NCBI RefSeq assembly: GCF_001039355.2
Contig: NW_019776110.1
Coordinates: forward strand, 64,001-90,000
Reading direction: 5' to 3'
DNA from: Lingula anatina
Taxonomy: Eukaryota > Brachiopoda > Lingulata > Lingulida > Lingulidae
Length of the DNA: 26,000 nt
Position 1 is the first letter of the stretch; each line of letters starts with the position of its first letter. Position numbers and translations under genes: made by a program. This document shows, one piece after another, positions 11,467 to 20,900 of this stretch. The notes under the pieces were generated by a model. It ran no database searches. It was not told the origin of the DNA and saw nothing but the letters and a program-made list of their open reading frames with translations.

Positions 11467-14400
11467 CTATGCCATTCGATATTCTTGTTTATCACCACTC
11501 TCATTATCGAGAGGACCAACTGAACGCGGACAGCAGCACCCATAGAGAGCCAATCGCAGTCGATACAATCCGTACAGCACGCATTGCACCAGCGGTATCG
11601 CAACCAGCGCAACTAACACAGCGTACATGGCCGCCGACCCCGCATTGCTGGTCCAATCCAACACGGAGTATATGTACTCCTTGTCCAACGCATTGGTCCC
11701 ATTTGTTACGTCGTAGATGGCAGAAAATACCAGAAATGTAACCCCGAACAAGAATGGGTGCAGGAAGTGATAAATTCTCACTGGAGTTGCTGTGATGAAG
11801 ATGTCGATGAGAACGTACAGGGTGTTCCCGCCGTGTGTTCCCACGTCGATGTAATGAACCTCTGTGCCGGTGGCTGAGGAAATATGCAAAGTGATATTAA
11901 GGCTATATTTCATAAAACATTCTCAGCCAAACAATATACTTTGCACAACGTAATCTTATATAAGCATCGACAAAAGTTAATTTTAATCTGTTTCAATGAA
12001 CCAGTTTTTTTATTGTCTTTAAAATATTATCCATTTACTTTCAAAAGAAATTGTACCTATTTCTTAAATGCATGCTACATCAATGGAAGTTACTAAACAT
12101 ATTACCCATGCTTCCATTTTGCCTAATAATATGACGCAATAACAGATAACAAAAAAAAAATAAGAGATAACAAAATTTAGAGGAAATGCAGAAAGATGTA
12201 TATTAAACACGGGATGTATTCGCCAGTTTCTGACTCGAAAAATTAGGAAATAGCTTTTTAAGTACTTGAGTGATGTCGACGTCAACAGGAAACCTCGTTG
12301 CTCGTTTTTATCCTATTTTTTTTTTTTTTTTTTCGCGATACTTGGTGTTATATATTCGTACTTGTTCCTGGCACATAAGAATCGTAGTTTTGTCTAAGCC
12401 TTCAAAATTGTGGCCTGTAGAAATTAAATTTTCCTTCTCTGAGTAGACTTAACTCACCTAAATAAGCCGGGAATATGAGACCCCAAAAGAGCGCAGTAAC
12501 TACAATTGCGGCATTACTACTGATATTATAGATGACCCACGCCATTTTTAGGTACCACGTCATAGCCGGGTATGGGACGCCGCCTGAAAACAACAAACAA
12601 AATGTTGCGTGAAATATATAAAGTAAGACCTGGCAAATTTTGGGATCACTCTCAATATGAAATATAGCACATATTCGACCTGCCACTTTAAGATGATCCG
12701 ATACGTATACAGCGTGGATGTTGAACATATTATTTTTTTTTTTTCAATCCAGTAAAATGTTTTGTGTCGGTCAGATCAGCATTTTTCATGAAAGGTCATT
12801 GGTATGACACTAACAGTTAACATCCAATTTTCAGCTATCCTTTTTTTTTACGTTCCTATTGGTAAGGTGTAGAAAAGACTTTACAATTTTTTATGAACTG
12901 AATCATGTAATTTTCCTCAAGAAGATCACACAGATCTGCACATCTACATTTTATTTTGCCCGAGACACATCAACGCGATATCAGCGATGGAGGTGAGAAG
13001 TTCAATAAGAAACTCAGGTACATGTAATTGTCCCATGAAATCTTACTTAATGCATGTGTATTCTTACCATGTTTTCTGCGTTCTACATAATGGTTGATAG
13101 CCACAGCAGCTTGCATTATGGCGCTAACCGTCAGGATGAGGTAGGACCAGTTTGTGAGGTAGATAAACCATTTAATGCGATTGGACTCGCTACTATACCA
13201 ACTGTAGGGTATGACGCCACTGAGAATTATCCACGTCACATGGAACAGCGCCCAGATTACGCGGTAGATGACGTAAGCAATTCCAAATCCTCCCTGTAAT
13301 GACAAGTTCTTTCTATAACTTTTATGATTTCGTCAGGTTGGGCAAAGGGCGATCGTCAAAGTTCTTGAAGCTGTTATACTAATATCCAGCATAGTGAAGT
13401 CAAGAGAAAGCTCAAATACTGTGACGACGTCCTTGGCAATCTATCATTAGGCTGGCATTCAATCTTTAGCGTTCATAACGTTCACTGTTTATATAACTTT
13501 ATGGAGGGCTAATTCTATTAAAATTGTGTAACAATGAAATATTAATTTTTGACACAGTCTTCCAACCTGCAAGTATTTTGCGCCATAGCTGTTATTGTCA
13601 TAGTACACCGACACGCCTATAAATAATCCAGAGGCCACTTATACAATTACAATAATAACAATAATACATTAAATGTAAAGGCGGACAACTGTTGGAGAGA
13701 GGAACTTCATGCTGACTGAGTCGCGTTTTCAATGCCTCCGTTGGGTCGTCCACTGCTGATGAATATGAGTGTTAGAAAATGGGTTGCGTTATGTTAAATG
13801 AGGCGTCCATTTTTTTCGCAAAACATCAAATATTTTTGGCTATCATATTGCGATTTACTTGACTCGATTCGCTCCTTTGTGTGACATAAACATGCCAGGA
13901 CACACGTGTTATTCTTTTGCCACTTCCCCTGCGAAATTTTCTCTCATTTAACGTTCCCTTACGGTAGTCAGTGTACATCGATTTCTAAATTTAGAAAAAA
14001 TACCATTACTCTGAATCTGCAGTGGAAAACACGTGGAGACACAGTGCAGGGGCGGATTCAGGATTATTTGAAGGGGGGGGGGGGGGGGGGGGTCCAGAAT
14101 AACAAGCTTCGGATGCGAAGCCGACCATCGCCCCCTTGACGTGGGGATCGGGGCCTGCTCAAGGGCCCCGAAAAAGTTTGGTGTTTTGGAGGGCAAACGG
14201 CCCGCGGTGATCTTTGGTACGGTTTAGAACTATATGATTCAGTTATTCAAAATTCTAATTTCAAGAGGGGAATATTGTTGTGATATATTTTTCAGAAACC
14301 GAAGGAGAGGTCAGGACCCCCTTCCCTCCCACCCCCCACCCCCATCCTCTAAATCCGCCACTGCAGTGTATATACATTTTAAATGCATTAAATGTATCTG

Positions 14401-15272
14401 GCGTAGGACTGAGCATGTTGGGTGCAGTCAAGCCGCGTAATGTGGTTGCTTATACACTATACACTGAGTCACGCGTCATTAATAAAACATACAGCCTATA
14501 TACGCCCTGTACAACAATATAATATACAATACGGGTAATTTCAGTCCAGTCATCTACTCATTATATCTATACAATTCCGGTTCCATGTACAGCGACTATA
14601 TTACACTACAGCGAAGATTGAATGTTGGTGTCCTATTTTACCAACACTCCTTCTTTTTTAACCACACATATACATAAGAGAAGACCGATTTCACAATTCC
14701 TTAAATTTGTTAAATGAATTAACTATAAGTAACCGATGACCGTGCGAGTAATCAATATGTTCACAAAAGTATATCAACTGTCTTAAATCAAGGTAAACGT
14801 TGTAAAAGGCGACAAAATAATAGGCAGCTCTTTTTTTCCCGATAGCTCTGATCATGGAAGTATATGTATGCATTCCCTGCTCCGATATAGAGCATATCAA
14901 TTTCAGTTTTATCATGTACATGTCAAAGTCGTTCCTCTGGTAAAAATACTTTTGTACAAGTTACGATTATAATCATAACTGCAATATGTTCATTTCATTA
15001 AAAATAGAAGATAAATATGTTTACAAATACTATGTAAACTAAATCCTACGTGATCACACTTCTTGTCCGTTTTTGTTTATTTTTTTGCCCCAAAAGTAAC
15101 CTATATCAGCTGATAATGATAACCTCAGTGACATTGTCTCACTGTTATCATACCTATGAACTCCCTAACTTACCTGGGCCGTCGCAAACAGCTCGGGACT
15201 CTCATGACTGAGACCAAAATTTCTAGGGTGAAATTCCTTCGTACAGCACTCTTTACAAGAGGTTTTCGCCAT
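11467..15272 (-). CDS. Rolling stone (rost)-like multi-pass membrane protein, copy 2
   Basis: Four coding exons on the minus strand: 15272-15174, 13293-13068, 12583-12458 and 11873-11467. Introns are GT-AG with phases 0, 1, 1, and the model gives 285 aa ending in TAG. The layout is the same as copy 1: a 33-residue first exon with CKECC and EFHPRNF, an exon with two helices and YLTNW, an exon with one helix, and a last exon with about three helices, YIYSVLDW and the tail GCCCPRSVG. Exon 2 differs from copy 1 at 3 of 75 residues, while exon 4 is only about two-thirds identical. The frame stays open upstream of 15272, but the ATG there has a good context (A at -3) and aligns with the start of copy 1. 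The copy is intact with no frameshift. Role inferred only from the family (membrane, possibly cell fusion or adhesion). Confidence 0.88.
12316..12333. repeat. Poly-T tract (18 nt) between exons 3 and 4 of rost-like copy 2
   Basis: A simple T run in intron 3; no associated element recognised. Confidence 0.75.
13068..13732. repeat. Duplicated block, copy 2 (exon 2 plus adjoining intron 1)
   Basis: Partner of 7869-8584. Exon and intron are both highly similar, including the intronic part from 13430 to 13732. Similarity ends at the shared GTCGCGTTTTCAA. The intron on the other side of exon 2 is not clearly alignable between copies. Confidence 0.85.
14047..14363. mobile_element. MITE-like DNA transposon (TIR CAGKGGCGGATT)
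   Basis: The left end CAGGGGCGGATTCAGGAT matches the inverted right end, which reads CAGTGGCGGATTTAGAGGAT when reverse-complemented. Both flanks carry CAGTG (14042-14046 and 14364-14368), a possible 5-bp target-site duplication. The 317-bp body starts with a G20 run (14073-14092) and ends C-rich, with no coding capacity. Similar GGCGGAT termini occur in many animal non-autonomous DNA elements, from general knowledge; I do not assign a superfamily. It lies in intron 1 of rost-like copy 2. Confidence 0.75.
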
Positions 15273-16318
15273 GTTGTTGTTGTCCCCAGTATGTTCGTGC
15301 CCCGGTTGACCGGAATAATTACGATTGCCTCCGCCACGGGCCGGAAGTAAGGGCTGTGTCGCGCTGGTGACGTGTGTGGCCATTGGTGCTTACTGGTGCC
15401 TGTCTAATGATGGTCCGAATGTGACGGGGAGAGGACGCGGGAAAATTGGTGGCAATGGAATTTTAGCAGAGAATTCATCTAAGATGTCATTCTCTGATTT
15501 GAGCAAAGACGACATGCGAGAGAGGGAAGGGTATGTAGTGGAGGAAGAAGAAAAGAGAAATGAAAGGAACTTGGTATGATAGAATTAAAAAAAAAAAACA
15601 ACAAAGTGTAACAAAGGGCAGGGGAAAGATTTCTTATTTTGTGGGTGCACAGCCAGTTTAAGTAAAATAGGACCCATCTGTGCGTGTACATATATCAGTT
15701 TTTTTCTGAATGCTACATCTCATTTTTTTTTTTTTTGTTTGTTTATATGAATGACATATTATCAAAACAAGGACTCGCTCAATAATTATATATATTGCTA
15801 TAATTTCTACATGATATTATTTACATTTACAGTCCCAAAGATATGAAACATGGTTCTGGCAATATGTAAAATGTCACAGTTAATTTGACCACCAATTAGG
15901 TAAATCATCAGCATATTTCATAAAATGAAGTTCATGTAACACAGCGACATCTTTGTGTATGGTTTTAGACAGACAAAGAATATCATATTTTCAATTATTG
16001 AATTAGTGTACATTTTGATTTTACCTTAGCACCACATCAAAACTGTTCCATATAATTTGACAAATGGACAACTCCATCAGAAAATTCATAATTCATAAGA
16101 ACACCAATGAAGCAAAGCAAATGACCACATTCAGTGATAGTGATGCATATTCTGCCTCAGTCTCTTGGCAAATGTTAATGCCTACTGTACTCAGAATAGC
16201 ACATTTTATAAATCAGCCAAAAGTTTTCAGCACAGTCAAACATTTGACCCAGACCTAGGTCTCATTGTGTTAGGTGTGAAGCCCATTGTGCTGGATGTGA
16301 CATCTCAACTATCACATT
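15273..16318. other. Spacer between rost-like copy 2 and ARL6IP5
   Basis: About 1 kb that should contain the promoter of rost-like copy 2 (near 15273, slightly more GC-rich than its surroundings) and the 3' UTR of the minus-strand ARL6IP5 gene (near 16318). Short frames here have no recognisable features. I could not locate a clear poly(A) signal for ARL6IP5. Confidence 0.5.
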
Positions 16319-17738
16319 TCAGTGTGCAACAACTTCAGGTTGCTGCCCTAACGCATCCAGAATAAGGTTCATGGGTGTCCTCTTCATGCCAACAATGTCT
16401 CCATATTCCATTTTGATGTTGGTGAAACGATTCTTCACATTCCTCATACGAAGGGATGAATGTAAAAGTATCACTGCAAATTATGGAGAAAAATGTCATA
16501 TTTGAATTACACCTTAAATGTTACACTTGTACTGTAATAAAATTGAAAAATTTAACTATTAAGAAATTTAAAATATAAAATGACCCTAAATGTCTTAAAT
16601 ATGTCACAAAGTAGAATTCTGAAATATAAGCCTTACATAATGAAAAAAATATACATACTTTAGTAATTTAGTAAACAGCATATTATTTTATTTAATCAAA
16701 TAATTTTTCTTTAACAGCCATTAAAATTTGTTACTAGTGTTTTAATTTTGTAAATCATTCACTAGATTAAAACCAAGAATTAGGAGCAAAAAAAGTATGA
16801 GAAAATTTGTACTTACAAAACAGAGGTAAAGCAATCCCGAAGAGGAACACAATAACTGCTCCTGCCATATAAACCAACAGATAACCACCAAATAAAACAC
16901 CACCCATACACAGCAAGGGGTGGTCTTTCTTGAAATGCCTTGTGGCTGCTTTGTTATTTGTAGCATACACAAAGACAGAGAACACTACCGCCACAGCCAG
17001 AACTCCTATCACCATTTTCACAGGATGCAAAACACTGAAAAATAAGTGACGCTGTTTAATTTCATATCTTGTCTACATGTTCTGGGTGTGGTAATCATGC
17101 CCCTTCCACCTGGAAATCAATGTCATGCGGTTACTCCATGAAAAGTTATTTAGCCCGTACTAGAAAACTACTTTCAAAATGTACAAGGTTTGTCTTTTGG
17201 GCTAACAGTTTGAAGTACCAAACTGCAGTAAAACATTGCTTTATTCACTGTCCAGTCCTACTGTTGATACGTAAATTAAGTGGCATCTTTTAAGTTCTTT
17301 TCCTGAGCTATGTTAAATACACCATTTAAAATACAATGAAGTGAAATAAATCCTGCCATTGGTCTACTGATAACCATCATGCCTGAAAAACTCACAACAC
17401 AAATTCGCTTTCGATATGAATATACTGTCCCCAACCTTCCTGATTATCCTGATTTCACAATAACTTTATATAAAGGAGTAAAACAATAAAATAAAAGACC
17501 CCAAAATATGTCAATAAATGAAAACAAAACTCCATCTGTTTCCGAGTGCATCAGCTCACCCTATTATTAAAAATATCACCACAGCCGAGAGAAAATAGTT
17601 GGTCTGATAGTACAGCAAGTTGTTGATCATTCGGTTGTTCCATCGTGTTGGGTCTCTCAAAGACGGCACCTGAAACCTGGCAGATTCCAGCAAAAAATCT
17701 GAGAGAGGCCGCAGCGGGGCGAGCTCCACCTCGTCCAT
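16319..17738 (-). CDS. ARL6IP5: PRA1-family protein ARL6IP5/PRAF3-like
   Basis: Three coding exons on the minus strand: 17738-17560, 17034-16817 and 16473-16319. Introns are GT-AG with phases 2 and 1, and the model gives 183 aa ending in TGA; human ARL6IP5 is about 188 aa. The N-terminus MDEVELAPLRPL and the RWNNRMINNLLYYQTNY block (32-48) match the start of the PRA1 domain. Two hydrophobic stretches follow, about residues 49-84 and 98-137, each long enough for a helical hairpin. The C-terminus has SLRMRNVKNR and the signature GMKRTPMNLILDALGQQ. Family members sit in the ER membrane, bind small GTPases and the ARL6IP1/ARL6 system, and modulate the glutamate transporter EAAC1 in mammals. Upstream in-frame ATGs exist, but 17738 matches the family N-terminus. 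It is divergent from UBA3. Confidence 0.93.
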
Positions 17739-17939
17739 ATCGATTCTCAGAATTAGGTCAAGGCCGCTTATGTGCATGTTGAATAAAAGCTTGGAAAGTA
17801 TAGATTTCATCAATATATTCATTGAAAAAGATCTTATATTAAATATATTAATTTTAACTTGAATGTGACCTTGATGTTGGGAAAATATCATTACATTTTA
17901 GGGAAATTGAAGAATAGCTTAAGCTGCAATTTATACAAC
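17739..17939. promoter_or_regulatory. Bidirectional promoter/5' UTR region of ARL6IP5 and UBA3
   Basis: Only 201 bp separate the ARL6IP5 start codon (17738, minus) from the UBA3 start codon (17940, plus). Both transcripts must start in or across this AT-rich gap unless upstream non-coding exons exist. There is no well-placed canonical TATA box. A TCAAGGTCA nuclear-receptor site lies inside. Shared control is inferred from the geometry. Confidence 0.7.
17866..17874 (-). promoter_or_regulatory. Perfect TCAAGGTCA (ERR/NR5A-type) motif
   Basis: The plus strand reads TGACCTTGA, whose reverse complement is TCAAGGTCA, the consensus extended half-site of oestrogen-related and NR5A (SF-1/FTZ-F1) receptors. 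It lies 66 bp upstream of the UBA3 start codon. A 9-bp match can occur by chance, so binding is speculative. Confidence 0.35.
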
Positions 17940-20900
17940 ATGGCTGAAGAACCGTGAGTCCCAGTCTTTACATTTCATTCAGGAAAAATTAAGTTATTGG
18001 CGTTTAGAAAACCTTTTTTGACGATTTTAATAACACAGAAATTTTCATCTTTTTAACCTTGTTGTTTGTTAAATTAAAAAATACCATGTTAATCTTTGGT
18101 TTTTAAGGATTTTGCCAATCCTGTCGAGCCGGTATGGTCTTGTCAAACAATACTCTCTAGTATCAATATCTGTAATCTGCCTCAGGCGTTTTCAGTATAC
18201 GTATATTGATTCACCATGATGCAATATGTAAATATGAAGACTTGAATAGAAATTATAGAAGTAGTTCCTTGGTTAACTTACAGTAATACCCTGCTAGGGA
18301 GGAGAGAGTTTTAATTTCAATTTTTCACTTTTATCTTGTTCTGGTACTTTAGGCCTATTGCAGGTGAGTCACACAAAATGGTGTTAATATTAATGTTATT
18401 ATTACTTACAGAATGGCTTTAGATCCCGTGGATTGGCACGGCCGCTGGAATCACATTAAAAAGCTACTGGAACGAGGTGGGCCCTTCGCACATCCAGACT
18501 TTGAAGCCAGCCCGGAGGTATACTGTTTACAATTACCGACATGCTTTGGATTAAAGAATATTACAATGGAATAATATTAATAACTTCATGTTAATTAAAA
18601 CTTAATGATCCATAGCTGGACAAAAAAGCAAGGAGAAAATGTTGAACAAAGGGGAAGGGGAGAGGATGCATATTTTAAATAAACTTCTGGTTTAACACTA
18701 TTTGGGGCATTTAGAATTAAATAAAATCCAATTACAATAGAAAATAATAGAAAAAGTCTGAACTGTGTAATTCCAATTTTTCACCATTTTATTTCTATAA
18801 CATCTACACAGAGTAGATGTTGAGCTAAAGGAAATTCACTCTTTTTGATTAACATATTTCTTTAAAAAGAGAGTTGGTTTTTATTCCAGACATTGGGATT
18901 TATACTGGAGTCATGCAAGATATTAGTAATTGGTGCTGGAGGTTTAGGTTGTGAACTTCTCAAAGATCTGGTAAGAAACTATAAAACATATTAATATATC
19001 CCTGCTCTCCTTTGGATATTATATTTGACATAATAGAATAGATACTAGATTCCTATTTTTCTGGAGATCCTTTATTTTGTTATTAAAAGAGAAAAATAAA
19101 TAAAAGCTAAATTAGAGTTGTACTTTACTCAGGGATCTTGTATTTACCAGGACTCCAAAAATAGTTAGATCTCCAAACTTTCTTACAAACAATCACTATC
19201 ATGTCTTCTAACTCATATCAGCAAATATTGAAAACTTTTTTCACTGTTATTTTCAGGCCCTTCTTGGGTTTCGGAAAATTGATGTCATTGACATGGACAC
19301 AATAGATGTCTCCAATCTCAATAGACAGTTTCTGTTCAGGTAATTCTGTGTGATGGCTATATCATTTTGTTGAACTTATAGGTCTCCCATAACAAGTGCA
19401 GACGCAGAAAATGACCACACTTCTCGTTCTAAGGGTTTTATATTTGATTTGTCAATCTTATGTTTGATTTCAACTTTAACACCAATTATGTTCATTTGCC
19501 CTTATTCAACACGAAGGCCATTTGAGAATATTTCATGAATTTTTCTCCCTTTTTTATGATAGCATTTTCAATCAGTCAGCAAAATCAATAATTGAATGAT
19601 AGTTCGGAGGATGGTGGCATATTGAATTTTTTAAGATTGTTTCCCTTTTTAAAAAAAGTCTAATGATTAAAATCCAATGCTTCCAGGAGATCAGATGTGG
19701 GCAAACCAAAGGCGGAATGTGCCGCAGCATTTGTCAACGCCAGAGTGCCTGGGTGTGAAGTTACACCGTATCCTTTCTGTCGTTAAAAATAGAGTCCAGT
19801 TTGTGGCTGTCATGTACCTCACCTTTGTCTGGTTTTTGAATTATGTTAATATTTGAATAGATTGGTGATTTTAGATGTTAGGTGATTGTGTTAATATAAC
19901 AAATCTACATGTAGATGCAGAAAAAACACGCTTCTCATTTTAAGGTTTTTATGTTTGATTTGTCAAGCTAATATTTGATTTAAATTTTTACAGTAATTTC
20001 AAAACTTTTTAACCGAGTTAAGACTTTTTTGAAATAATTCTGCTATTGGTTCAGTTCAAAAACCATACTCAGACTTTACATATTTCCTTGACAACGTCCT
20101 TGCAGTCATTATGCCAAAATCCAGGACTTTGACAGTTCATTCTACAGGCGTAAGTGTACCCTGCCAAAGTTTAAAGAAACCAATTTGAAAATTTAAAAAA
20201 AAAAAAAAAAAGAAAGAAAAACAGAAAGAATAAAGAGGGAAAAGATGATACATAGTATATGACAAAAATAAATAAACTGTCTAGAGTTCCAGATATTAGT
20301 TGAAAATGCTTTTAATCCACAACTCATTTTTCTGTTTAAAGTACATGTACTAAGTGGCATAATAATAAATGCTACCATTTCTATGTGCCATGTTGCCATT
20401 CAGAGGAAGAGCTCTCTGTGGAAGAAAATTTATGTGAAACACTGTTATAAGTTAAATGATCTATCAGATTCAATAATATTACTAATTAACAGGCAGTTAA
20501 TAAGTAACAATAAGCTTTAATGTTTGTAAAATTAAATGATGAAATTAAATTTTTGCTCTTTTAATTTTTCAGAATTTCACATATTAGTATGTGGTTTAGA
20601 TTCTATAGTTGCCAGAAGATGGATCAATGGGATGCTGGTAAGGAGCCTATTGAAATTATTGTTGATTATTCTGTGACTTCTCCAAAATGGCACTAAATCC
20701 TGTCTAGAAAATTCAGTGTTTAAGTTACTAATTTCATCATGTTTGTCGTGTAAAAATATGTTCAGCTGTCTCTTTTACCAGTAATGAGTATTTCCAGTAA
20801 TTCGTTTTAATTTGAAAAGAAATCCAATCTTTACTTGATGCAGATAATCATTACAAAATTATGCCTTTCAGATCAGTTTGTTAAACTACGAGGATGGCAT

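Noticed and set aside
13054-13299. Plus-strand frames opposite exon 2 of both rost-like copies (also 7810-8100)
   Set aside because: These are antisense shadows of a conserved exon; conservation between them follows from the real minus-strand exons.
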